Below are positions 1-6,417 of a stretch of 64,000 nt of DNA, in pieces. The position numbers were made by a program, and so were the translations under genes. Position 1 is the stretch's first letter; each line of letters begins with the position of its first letter. Location: NCBI RefSeq assembly GCF_003122325.1, contig NZ_QFBC01000010.1, positions 1 to 64,000 on the forward strand, written 5' to 3'. Below the pieces are notes generated by a model. That model was not told the DNA's origin. It saw only the letters and a list, made by a program, of their open reading frames with translations, and ran no database searches. The stretch is from Rhizobium album (lineage in GTDB: Bacteria; Pseudomonadota; Alphaproteobacteria; Rhizobiales; Rhizobiaceae).

Positions 1-1
1 T

Positions 2-97
2 CCCGCCAGAATGGGACGCCTGCGCGCCTACGGCAATGCCATCGTCCCGCAAGTCGCGGCCGAAGTGATCGGCGCCTACATGGAGATCGCAGCATGA
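2..97 (+). CDS. DNA (cytosine-5-)methyltransferase, C-terminal end (partial)
   Basis: Only the last 31 codons are in the window. They read through a segment containing GRLRAYGNAIVPQVAAE, which matches motif X at the C-terminus of C5-cytosine methyltransferases, where the helix closes the SAM-binding domain. The enzyme would methylate cytosine in DNA, in phage usually as protection against host restriction. The stop codon overlaps the start of the next gene (ATGA), so the two are probably translated together. The target sequence cannot be inferred from this fragment. The family call is good because of the YGNAIVP signature. Confidence 0.75.
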   Translation, partial: PARMGRLRAYGNAIVPQVAAEVIGAYMEIAA

Positions 98-600
98 CGA
101 ACCCTGAAACCCCCTCCCCCAAGAACAAAATGGCGCCGTCGCCCGTGGCCTATATCGCGCCGGACATATTCGAGCGCTTGAAGGCTGGCCAAGGCGGCAT
201 GTTTCCAATCTCAAACAGCAAGTTCAGAGACGAGGAACTAACGGTCCCCCTATACGCCGAAGCGCCACAAACGAATTTGGCGGGAGGGCAGGCCCTCGCG
301 GATATTGCTGCCGAACGCCGCCGGCAGATCGAAACGGAGGGCTGGAGTACCGCCCGCGACGACGAGCATACAAATGGCGAATTGGCTCTTGCAGCCGGCA
401 GCTACTGCGAAAGTGCGGCGCGATCGAAGCTATTGGCCCGCAAGCCCGGCGGCGCGTTCGCAGTTCCGAAGCTCTGGCCCCTGTCATGGAGCCGGGATTG
501 GTGGAAGCCGAAATCGCCCCGACAAGATTTGGTCCGGGCCGGTGCCCTTATCATCGCCGAGATCGAGCGCCTTGACCGCGCTGCCGCCAGGGGGAACTGA
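94..600 (+). CDS. Phage-associated protein of unknown function
   Basis: This 168-residue protein has a C-terminal half (about residues 68-160) typical of a small family common in alphaproteobacterial prophages. The family is recognised by an ERRRQIETEGW...DDEHTNGELALAA core, tryptophan-rich middle and a closing LVRAGALIIAEIERLDR helix. The function of that family is not known to me. The N-terminal 15 residues carry the TPSPKNK motif that recurs in six other places in this element. Its ATG overlaps the stop of the cytosine methyltransferase, indicating translational coupling. Confidence 0.75.
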   Translation: MTNPETPSPKNKMAPSPVAYIAPDIFERLKAGQGGMFPISNSKFRDEELTVPLYAEAPQTNLAGGQALADIAAERRRQIETEGWSTARDDEHTNGELALAAGSYCESAARSKLLARKPGGAFAVPKLWPLSWSRDWWKPKSPRQDLVRAGALIIAEIERLDRAAARGN

Positions 601-610
601 AATGTCTAAA

Positions 611-886
611 TTAGACTGCGCCAGCCCGAACCCATTGGAGCTCGCCATCCACCTCCGGTGCAATTTGAAGATCCGGAATAGCTTTGGGGTACGTCAACAT
701 TCTATCCATCGTCTCTTCTACCGTCGGCTTAAACTCCTCGTCATCGCGAACGTCATCCGTGATGCCATGTCGCTCCGAAAGCAAGGCCCGCAGCCTTCGA
801 AAGCCGAACGGCACGCCAATGGGCATGTCCCCTACAAGCGCGTGGACTGCGTCCGTGACGCTGGCCTTCTCCAACTCAGAAAGCAT
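611..886 (-). CDS. Small protein of unknown function on the opposite strand
   Basis: A 91-residue acidic protein with no recognised domain, the only minus-strand gene of the element. It is called because a strong Shine-Dalgarno sequence (AGGGGAG) sits seven bases before the ATG and the composition is protein-like, with charged helices and no long low-complexity run. The plus strand is also open here (from an ATG at 602), but that reading is rich in unlikely Arg/Ser/Cys. Its inverted orientation among co-directional phage genes suggests an independently expressed extra gene. Function unknown. Confidence 0.5.
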   Translation of the reverse strand: MLSELEKASVTDAVHALVGDMPIGVPFGFRRLRALLSERHGITDDVRDDEEFKPTVEETMDRMLTYPKAIPDLQIAPEVDGELQWVRAGAV

Positions 887-950
887 TGTCTCGCTCCCCT
901 ACAATCCGAGACCGCACGCTACAACCAAGGCTTGATGAAGGGAAGCTCCG

Positions 951-1310
951 ATGCGTAGCTTGGATCATTACCCGAACTGCAAACGCGAGTTTTATGCCAA
1001 CGCGCAGGACGCCTACTGCGAAGAGTGCTGGCGCGCATGGTGCAAAAATGACGGGACGTTCGAACAGCGCACCAAGCCATGGGCCTCGTTGATCGAAACA
1101 CCCTCCCCCAAGAACAATGTGGTTGGATGGGTCACCGTCCGCGTCGAGGACACTGGCGACGGTCTCATCATCAACGCAGATGACGCGAAAGAGTGGCGTC
1201 TTGCGTCTGACCAGCATTACGAGGGCAGCTTTTTGCCGGATGGCAGGTATCGGATCGCCATCCCGTGCCGCGCCGCCTGCGCCACCACGGAGGGCTCCGA
1301 CCGTGGATGA
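951..1310 (+). CDS. Phage-associated protein with a Cys-rich N-terminus
   Basis: This 119-residue protein has an N-terminal Cys-rich stretch (a CEEC pair near residues 23-26, with other Cys nearby) that could bind zinc. The TPSPKNN motif follows around residues 51-57, then a beta-rich part ending PDGRYRIAIPCRA. The start is taken at 951, preceded by a GAAGGGAAG ribosome site. Its end overlaps the next gene's GTG start. I do not recognise the family. The motif in the middle makes it look like a join of two small modules. Confidence 0.6.
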   Translation: MRSLDHYPNCKREFYANAQDAYCEECWRAWCKNDGTFEQRTKPWASLIETPSPKNNVVGWVTVRVEDTGDGLIINADDAKEWRLASDQHYEGSFLPDGRYRIAIPCRAACATTEGSDRG

Positions 1311-1974
1311 TAGCAAATTCCCCACCTGGATAATCCATCAGCGCTACGGAATGGTGCCAGATAAAAAAGGCCCGTTCCACGAGACAAAGCGGATCGAGGA
1401 ATTCCTTCGCGACCTATACAGCCTTTATCCCGGCAGCATTTGCATCGTGGTCAACGACCTCGGCGCGGCCGGATGGCACCCACAACATGGTTTCGAGTGG
1501 CTGGATGAGTTTGGCGACAAGCGCCGCCGGCATCCTCGAAAAGATGCGCATGACGGTCAGACTATGCCGATTGGATACCTGCGTGGTAGCGACCGCGAGA
1601 TGCTCAAGACGGGGTCAGTGTGCCTCTACAAGCGCCGGGACTGGCAAGCCCATATTCCTGTCTACGCCTATCCCTCCCCTGAGACGAACGAGACCTTTAC
1701 CCGCGAGCAGATGCTTGCCGAGGTTGAACGCCGGGTTGATCGCGCCCTGGCTGCGCAACAGGCTCTGTCGTCGCCCAAGGTTAATATGGATGCAAAGGTC
1801 AGCCTACAGCAGCAGTTGGCCGAAATGCGAGCTGAGCGCGACTTACTGCAAGACATCCTTGATAGCCGTCCCGCGATCAATGCTGCTCTTCCTGAAAGCT
1901 ACAATCGGTGGTCGCAAGCCATCTATTCCGGCGATGTGGTTCGCGCCGCCGGGGGAGGCTCTGATGCTCCGTAA
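1303..1974 (+). CDS. Phage-associated protein with C-terminal coiled coil
   Basis: The reading frame is open from 1117, but the first 62 codons read as a shadow of the previous gene. I place the start at GTG 1303, eight to nine bases after a GGAGGG ribosome site, giving 223 residues. The N-terminal half is a small globular region (WIIHQRYGMVPDK onward). The C-terminal part contains SSPKVN, another copy of the recurrent motif, followed by a helix with heptad-like leucines (SLQQQLAEMRAERDLLQDIL). No family recognised. Confidence 0.6.
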   Translation: MDDSKFPTWIIHQRYGMVPDKKGPFHETKRIEEFLRDLYSLYPGSICIVVNDLGAAGWHPQHGFEWLDEFGDKRRRHPRKDAHDGQTMPIGYLRGSDREMLKTGSVCLYKRRDWQAHIPVYAYPSPETNETFTREQMLAEVERRVDRALAAQQALSSPKVNMDAKVSLQQQLAEMRAERDLLQDILDSRPAINAALPESYNRWSQAIYSGDVVRAAGGGSDAP

Positions 1975-2089
1975 GCTCCTCTGCTGGATTGGCTGGCACG
2001 ACTTCCAGCCGACCCGTTTCCTCACCTGCAATCCCAGAGACCGGGGCCGGGTCTGCCGGCACTGCTACACGGAGGACTCCGATGTCTGA
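1964..2089 (+). CDS. 41-residue Trp/Cys-rich phage small protein
   Basis: A 41-codon gene with start ATG 1964, directly after a GGGGGAGG ribosome site and overlapping the previous gene by 11 bases. The product begins MLRKLLCWIGWHDF and ends with a C-R-H-C pair, a layout seen in many tiny phage proteins with possible zinc-ribbon character (Cys at about 7, 24, 32 and 35). It ends inside the start region of the next gene. Function unknown. Confidence 0.6.
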   Translation: MLRKLLCWIGWHDFQPTRFLTCNPRDRGRVCRHCYTEDSDV

Positions 2090-2351
2090 CCACGAGCACC
2101 TTTATAGTTTCTGCCGTGTCAGCTTTTGGAAAGACTGGACGGCGTGCAAGGGCGGCGATGACTGGACCCGGTGCACGGTCAGTCCTCTCGGCATGTACAC
2201 CTACGGCGAGCAGTCTTTCGAAAACAATGACCAAGGCATAGCAGCCCGCGACGCACTCATCGCCTTTCTTGACAAGGCCTACGAGATTGGTCGGTCCCAC
2301 GCGAAACGCGAGATCCGCGAAGTCCTCGGCGTGAAGGAGCCCCGCTCATGA
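2082..2351 (+). CDS. Small phage protein of unknown function
   Basis: This 89-residue protein starts at ATG 2082, five to six bases after a GGAGGA ribosome site and eight bases before the stop of the previous gene. It contains a Cys/Trp-containing N-terminal half (CRVSFWKDWTACKGGDDW) and a helical C-terminus with GRSHAKREIREVLG. It ends with an ATGA overlap to the next gene. No domain recognised. The tight packing in the phage operon supports expression. Confidence 0.6.
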   Translation: MSDHEHLYSFCRVSFWKDWTACKGGDDWTRCTVSPLGMYTYGEQSFENNDQGIAARDALIAFLDKAYEIGRSHAKREIREVLGVKEPRS

Positions 2352-2776
2352 CCGACACACCCAAGGACAATGTAACCGGTAGCCCATTCGTGGCAAGCCT
2401 TTCGGCCGACCAGTTACGCATCCACGAGGCGCTTTGCGACAGCCAGTTTATTGCCGGGGCAAAGGCCGGGTGGAATGCCGGGTGCATTGCTGATCCAGAA
2501 GCGGCAACAGCAGCGTTCGGTGCGCTCATCAAATCACGCGACGGCCATCTCGAAGGATTTGCCGACGCGAAAGCCGCCTTGGCTGCGCAGCAGGCACCCA
2601 AGGATAATTTGCGGGTGGACGTTGACCGCCTTGCCGCTCGTATTGTGACTGCCGCTTGCGAACTGGACGGCCCTGCCGATCCGGCCAGCGACGACACGAT
2701 CTCTATCACCATGAAAGATTTAGAAGCCGTCGTGCATCGCCACGTCACGGCAGCTGTGGAGGGCGACAAGCTATGA
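2348..2776 (+). CDS. Phage-associated protein carrying two SPK-type motifs
   Basis: This 142-residue protein opens with MTDTPKDNV and carries a second copy of the same motif (APKDNLRV) near residue 84. The two copies divide it into two domains of roughly 75 and 55 residues. The first contains FIAGAKAGWNAG, a Gly/Ala/Trp pattern seen in small prophage proteins. The second is helical. It overlaps both neighbours by ATGA junctions. The duplicated motif inside one gene supports the idea that the motif marks module borders. Function unknown. Confidence 0.65.
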   Translation: MTDTPKDNVTGSPFVASLSADQLRIHEALCDSQFIAGAKAGWNAGCIADPEAATAAFGALIKSRDGHLEGFADAKAALAAQQAPKDNLRVDVDRLAARIVTAACELDGPADPASDDTISITMKDLEAVVHRHVTAAVEGDKL

Positions 2777-3495
2777 AGCTCATGCTCGGCGACTGCCTGC
2801 AGCGCATGCACGAGATCGAAGACGCCAGCGTCGATATGATCCTCTGCGATCTGCCATATGAGACGACCCGGAACGAATGGGATTTCGAAGTCCATCTTCC
2901 TGCGTTATGGGCACACTATCGACGCATCTGCAAAGGCGCGATCGTCCTGACGGCGCAGACGCCATTCGACAAGACCCTTGGCGCGTCGAACCTGCGCATG
3001 CTGCGTTATGAGTGGATTTGGGAAAAAGGTAACGCGACGGGGCACCTAAACGCGAAGAAGATGCCGATGAAAGCCCATGAGAATGTGCTGGTCTTCTATG
3101 ATCGCTTGCCGACCTACAACCCGCAGAAGACATTCGGGCACCCGCGAAAGACAGCCCTGCGTGAGGTCAGCGCCAAACAGAGCACCAACTATGGGCGCGT
3201 TGAAACCAAGACGCCCTACGACTCAACAGAGCGATATCCGCGCAGCGTCCTGTTCTTCTCGAGCGACAAGCAACGGTCGAAACTGCACCCGACTCAGAAG
3301 CCGGTCGCGCTCATGGAATATTTCATCAGCACCTACACCAATCCCGGCGATGTGGTTCTCGATAACTGCATGGGCAGCGGCACAACGGGCGTTGCTTGCA
3401 AGCTGACCGGGCGCCAGTTCATCGGCATCGAAAAGGACGCCGAATTTTTCGCAATCGCAGAACAGCGACTTATGGCCGAAAGCGAGGCAGCATGA
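2773..3495 (+). CDS. DNA N4-cytosine/N6-adenine methyltransferase
   Basis: A 240-residue amino-methyltransferase that would transfer a methyl group from SAM to an exocyclic amine in DNA. Motif IV is DLPY at residues 26-29 (DPPY in most relatives) and the SAM-binding motif DNCMGSGTTG lies at about 197-206. The catalytic motif therefore precedes the SAM site, which is the beta-class order. HPTQKPVALMEYF just before the SAM motif is typical of the family. The start at 2773 is chosen because the ATG overlaps the upstream stop. In a prophage it probably protects phage DNA from restriction. The target base cannot be decided by eye. Confidence 0.88.
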   Translation: MKLMLGDCLQRMHEIEDASVDMILCDLPYETTRNEWDFEVHLPALWAHYRRICKGAIVLTAQTPFDKTLGASNLRMLRYEWIWEKGNATGHLNAKKMPMKAHENVLVFYDRLPTYNPQKTFGHPRKTALREVSAKQSTNYGRVETKTPYDSTERYPRSVLFFSSDKQRSKLHPTQKPVALMEYFISTYTNPGDVVLDNCMGSGTTGVACKLTGRQFIGIEKDAEFFAIAEQRLMAESEAA

Positions 3496-3674
3496 CCGAC
3501 ACACCCAAGAACATTGTGGCGCGCGGCACTCCTGAATACGCTGCAGCCGAAGCTGCCTTCACCGAATACTTCGTCCGGAACTATCCCGGCCCCGACACCA
3601 TCATCTTCGATCCACGTTGGCACGCACCGAAGCTTTTCGCGGCGGCTGTCCAGGCCGTGCGGGAGGCGCGATGA
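3492..3674 (+). CDS. 60-residue phage small protein with N-terminal TPKN motif
   Basis: The gene starts at ATG 3492, overlapping the methyltransferase stop. It begins MTDTPKNIV, nearly identical in its first six codons to the gene at 2348. The remainder is a single small domain with an aromatic-rich helix (YAAAEAAFTEYFVRNYPG). It ends with an overlap of the next start. The N-terminal motif shared with unrelated neighbours is its most notable feature. Function unknown. Confidence 0.6.
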   Translation: MTDTPKNIVARGTPEYAAAEAAFTEYFVRNYPGPDTIIFDPRWHAPKLFAAAVQAVREAR

Positions 3675-4354
3675 CGATCCACCATCATGGCCTGCCGCTG
3701 ACGCCCGAAGTGATGTTGCTCGACCTCGCCGGCCGACATGTCTGCATCTCGTTTGCCACCAAGAGGGATCCGCAGGTCGAAATGTCCTTGCGGATGATGC
3801 AGTCGATCATGTTCGATTGTGGCGAGTTCACGCACTTCCAGCAAGGTGGGACCGTCGATCGGGAGGCCTATTACAATTGGCTTCGGCCGATGCTGCGCCC
3901 TCCACATTGGGCAGTAGTGCCGGATCGGATCGACGGCACGGTCGAAGAGCAGCGTGCGCTTGTCGCGACTTGGCCATTCCCAAAGTCCCGAGGAGCGCCC
4001 GTCTGGCACTTGGGGCTGCCGATCTCCTATCTGATCGAGCTTGCGCGCCAATGGACGCGCATCTGCTTCGGTTCCAGCCAGCAATATTGGAAAGTCGGCT
4101 CGCCGGTCTGGAAAGGGCGCATGCACGAAGCCTTCGCGGCTCTCGAAGATGCGGGCCTCCAGCCGGAAATCCACGGCCTCCGGATGATGAATGAGGCAGG
4201 CAACTGGCCGTTCGCCTCGGTCGATAGCGTCAACATCGCCAGAAATTACAAGGACCGCGAGGATATGCCCGGCCGGATGGCCGACCGGCTGGACCGCGTC
4301 AACCCGCCAAAAATCTTTGTCCCTCAGAGGAGGCTCATCACCGATGTCGCTTAA
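3671..4354 (+). CDS. TGT/DpdA-like protein, candidate 7-deazaguanine DNA base-exchange enzyme
   Basis: This 227-residue phage protein has the layout of a shortened tRNA-guanine transglycosylase barrel. IMFDCGEF near residue 53 resembles the TGT active-site stretch (DSGGF, where Asp is catalytic). VPDRIDGT follows, then PVWHLGLPISYL, a Gly-rich strand RICFGSS, and an IHGLRMM...FASVDS end. Members of the DpdA branch swap guanine in DNA for a 7-deazaguanine such as preQ0. That assignment is inference from pattern, not a search. Support comes from the next gene, a queuosine-precursor transporter, overlapping by 11 bases. The zinc-binding Cys cluster of tRNA TGTs is absent, as in DpdA proteins. 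It could instead be an uncharacterised phage family with a similar fold. Confidence 0.5.
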   Translation: MTIHHHGLPLTPEVMLLDLAGRHVCISFATKRDPQVEMSLRMMQSIMFDCGEFTHFQQGGTVDREAYYNWLRPMLRPPHWAVVPDRIDGTVEEQRALVATWPFPKSRGAPVWHLGLPISYLIELARQWTRICFGSSQQYWKVGSPVWKGRMHEAFAALEDAGLQPEIHGLRMMNEAGNWPFASVDSVNIARNYKDREDMPGRMADRLDRVNPPKIFVPQRRLITDVA

Positions 4355-4877
4355 AACCATCGTTTTGACGGCCGCCTTTGCGGCAACCATCCCGCTCGCA
4401 AATTGGATGATCGGCAATGTCGGCACGGTCTGCATTCCTGACGGCCCGTGCCTGTTGCCGGTCGGCTTTGGACTCACCGCCCCAAGCGGCGTGCTTGTCG
4501 TCGGCGCATCGCTGGTCTTGCGTGACATGGTGCACGAGGCCGGCGGCGCCAAGGCAGCGCTAATCGCCATCGGTATCGGCGGTGTCCTTTCCGCGCTGTT
4601 CGCCGCGCCGGCATTGCTGGTCGCCTCTGTCCTGGCATTCGTGCTGGCCGAACTGGCAGACCTCGCTGTCTATGCCCCGCTGCGCGAGCGCCGCCTGTGG
4701 CTCGCCGTGCTCCTCAGTGGTATGGCCGGCGCCGTTGTCGATAGCGCGGTCTTCCTGTGGCTGGCCTTCGGCTCGCTTGACTATCTGGCCGGTCAGACCC
4801 TCGGGAAACTCTGGATGACGCTCGCCGCGCTGCCGATCCTCTGGCTCGCCAGCAGCCGTCGGAGGATCGCAGCATGA
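4344..4877 (+). CDS. VUT/YhhQ-type queuosine-precursor transporter
   Basis: This 177-residue integral membrane protein has about five or six hydrophobic segments. Signatures seen are APSGVLVVGASLVLRDMVHE, an ELADLAVYAPLRER loop and AGAVVDSAVFLWLAFGS, the pattern of the VUT (YhhQ) family. These inner-membrane proteins import preQ0/preQ1, precursors of queuosine and of deazaguanine DNA bases. The start at 4344 follows an AGAGGAGG ribosome site and lies within the end of the TGT-like gene, so the two are coupled. A phage-borne copy makes sense as a supplier of base to the upstream enzyme. It is slightly shorter than cellular YhhQ (about 220 residues). Confidence 0.75.
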   Translation: MSLKTIVLTAAFAATIPLANWMIGNVGTVCIPDGPCLLPVGFGLTAPSGVLVVGASLVLRDMVHEAGGAKAALIAIGIGGVLSALFAAPALLVASVLAFVLAELADLAVYAPLRERRLWLAVLLSGMAGAVVDSAVFLWLAFGSLDYLAGQTLGKLWMTLAALPILWLASSRRRIAA

Positions 4878-4939
4878 CCACCTCTCCCAAGGATAAACTG
4901 CTGGTGTCTGCCGATACGGCGGAGAGGAGCGGAGGATGA
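4874..4939 (+). CDS. 21-residue micro-ORF consisting largely of the SPK motif
   Basis: The ATG overlaps the transporter stop (ATGA) and its own TGA overlaps the next ATG, so it is wedged between two coupled genes. The predicted peptide starts MTTSPKDKL and ends after 21 residues. The end of the ORF includes GGAGGA, the ribosome site for the following gene. It may act mainly as a translational bridge, or be the leftover N-terminus of a lost gene. It is too short for composition-based support. Confidence 0.35.
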   Translation: MTTSPKDKLLVSADTAERSGG

Positions 4940-5142
4940 GCCGAGCTAGGGTATACACGAAGTCCGAAATCTCCGACGCCGCCGCCGCTGCCGCCTTGCA
5001 TGGCGTCAGGGTCATCATGCATCCTAGCGGCGAGATCGAATTCTCCCCCAAAAGGTTTCCGGCTCGCGAAGGACAAGACGACAGCGCCGAAGCTGCGCTC
5101 GATAGGTGGGTAAATGGAAGGCAAGCTGGTCGGCGTGCATAA
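4936..5142 (+). CDS. Small pre-integrase phage protein
   Basis: This 68-residue protein starts just after a GAGCGGAGG ribosome site and overlaps the integrase start by 29 bases. Its pattern (KSEISDAAAAAALHGVRVIMHPSGEIEF) matches small proteins often found just upstream of integrases in rhizobial phages, in which a helix is followed by a short beta hairpin. It is sometimes assumed to be a recombination-directionality or DNA-binding helper, but nothing in the sequence proves that. Confidence 0.65.
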   Translation: MSRARVYTKSEISDAAAAAALHGVRVIMHPSGEIEFSPKRFPAREGQDDSAEAALDRWVNGRQAGRRA

Positions 5143-6151
5143 GTTGAGGGTGAAATTGGCCGATGGCAGTTTCGCAACATACTACTACGCATGGCGGGGC
5201 AAAGGCGCTCCCCGCATCATGTCGAAGCCCGGCACCAAGGCCTTCACTCAAGAATTCCTCCGACTTACGAAGGACCGGCAGAAAGACGTCCGAGAAGGCA
5301 CGATCGGTTCGCTGATCGAGGATTTTCGGAAAACGGCTGGCTACGGGAAATTAGCCCCATCCACCAGGCGCGACTACGAACGGCAGTTGGCAACGATACG
5401 GTTGGAATATGAGACATTTCCTATTCGTGCGGTCGAAGCCCGCGGGAGCCGCATGATCTTCATGAACTGGCGCGATGGGATGAAGGAGGCGCCGCGGTCT
5501 GCTGACATGCATCTTGCTCTCCTTGCACGCGTTTTTGCCTGGGCCAAGAGCAATGAGATAATCCTGCGCAATCCGCTCGAACGGATCGAACGCCTTCACG
5601 AGGGCAGCAGACGCGACATTATTTGGTCGAACGAGCAACTGCGTAAGGTTCTGGACCATGCAGCGCCCCACATTCGAGACGTCGCCAAAATCGCGCTTTG
5701 GACTATGCAGCGCCAAACCGACATCTTGTCCATGCCTACCCTTGCCTTCGACGGAGAGAGAGTTTCCATCAGACAAGCAAAGACCGGCGCCAAGGTTCGC
5801 GTGGTAGCAGCCATGGATATTTTGCCTATCCTTCGAAAAGCTAAGGAGGCGCAAAGGCAGAGAATCCTCGTGAACTCTTTCGGGCAGAACTGGACGCCAA
5901 GTGGGTTCAGGGCCTCATGGAGGAAGGAAATGGCCCGGCTCGGAATCAAGGGCGTCACATTTCACGATCTGCGGGGGACTGCCATTACCTACGCCTACGC
6001 TCACCTAGACAGGTCGCACGACGAAAAAATCAAGCTGATCGCCGAGATATCAGGTCACTCCCAGGATGAGGCTGAAGTGATAATACGGAAGCACTATTTG
6101 GCAGGCCAGGAGGTGATAGACGCGATTGGTCGAGGAACAAAAAGAAAATGA
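5114..6151 (+). CDS. Phage-type tyrosine integrase
   Basis: This 345-residue site-specific recombinase would integrate and excise the element. The catalytic set is visible: Arg200 in QRQTDIL, His284-x-x-Arg287 in HDLRG, His315 in SGHS and the nucleophile Tyr328 in RKHYLAG. An N-terminal arm-binding part and a core-binding helical region (about 60-160, SLIEDFRKTAGY onward) precede the catalytic domain. It starts inside the previous small gene and stops 61 bp before the 3' end of tRNA-Lys, its likely target. All catalytic residues are present, so it may be functional. Confidence 0.92.
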   Translation: MEGKLVGVHKLRVKLADGSFATYYYAWRGKGAPRIMSKPGTKAFTQEFLRLTKDRQKDVREGTIGSLIEDFRKTAGYGKLAPSTRRDYERQLATIRLEYETFPIRAVEARGSRMIFMNWRDGMKEAPRSADMHLALLARVFAWAKSNEIILRNPLERIERLHEGSRRDIIWSNEQLRKVLDHAAPHIRDVAKIALWTMQRQTDILSMPTLAFDGERVSIRQAKTGAKVRVVAAMDILPILRKAKEAQRQRILVNSFGQNWTPSGFRASWRKEMARLGIKGVTFHDLRGTAITYAYAHLDRSHDEKIKLIAEISGHSQDEAEVIIRKHYLAGQEVIDAIGRGTKRK

Positions 6152-6190
6152 AATTGTAAAATATCGTGGAACTGTAAAATGAGGCATCAG

Positions 6191-6208
6191 AACCGCCTCT
6201 AAGCGGTT
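6191..6208. other. Short inverted repeat between integrase and tRNA-Lys
   Basis: AACCGC and GCGGTT form a six-base stem with a six-base loop (CTCTAA). It lies 39 bases after the integrase stop and 4 bases beyond the tRNA-Lys 3' end. It could be a weak terminator for either transcript or part of the recombination site. No T-run follows on either strand. Confidence 0.3.
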
Positions 6209-6212
6209 GATT

Positions 6213-6288
<76 letters not shown>

Positions 6289-6417
6289 GTTCCGTCCGCC
6301 CCGTTCCGGTGGCGTGATGCGGCGTATAAACAGGATCCGGAGGATTGTCCAGCGGCCTGGCAAAAAAACTTCACAAATTGCCGAAAAAAATTGGGATGAC
6401 CAAAAAGGCGAGGAAAA

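Larger units (their letters stand above)
94..4939 (+). repeat. Dispersed in-frame SPK(D/N)N-type motif, seven copies
   Basis: The core CCCAAG occurs at 118, 1107, 1774, 2360, 2597, 3504 and 4886, each followed by a G/A-A- or GTT-type codon and then usually AAY or AAA. In every copy the reading frame yields (S/T/A)PK followed by D/N/V and N/K/I. Three copies sit at codons 4-6 of their genes (MTDTPK, MTDTPK, MTTSPK). Others are at residue 8-9, mid-gene, or between domains. Flanking protein sequence is unrelated between copies. The similarity extends to nucleotides (ACCC-AAGRAYAA), which suggests shared ancestry rather than convergence. Confidence 0.65.
1..6212. mobile_element. Right end of an integrated phage-like element at tRNA-Lys
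   Basis: All but one of the genes here run on the plus strand, overlap by ATGA-type junctions and look like phage accessory genes (two DNA methyltransferases, small unknown proteins, integrase). The last gene is a tyrosine integrase that stops 61 bp before the 3' end of tRNA-Lys, which is the usual layout for integration into a tRNA 3' end. Chromosomal genes begin directly beyond the tRNA. The left end and the matching repeat of the tRNA 3' end are outside the window, so element size and completeness cannot be judged. No capsid, terminase or tail genes are visible in this part. Confidence 0.75.

Noticed and set aside
305-958. Plus-strand gene from 305 or 602 covering the 611-886 gene
   Set aside because: The reading is rich in Arg/Cys/Ser with no family pattern, whereas the minus-strand gene has a strong ribosome site. 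It cannot be fully excluded.
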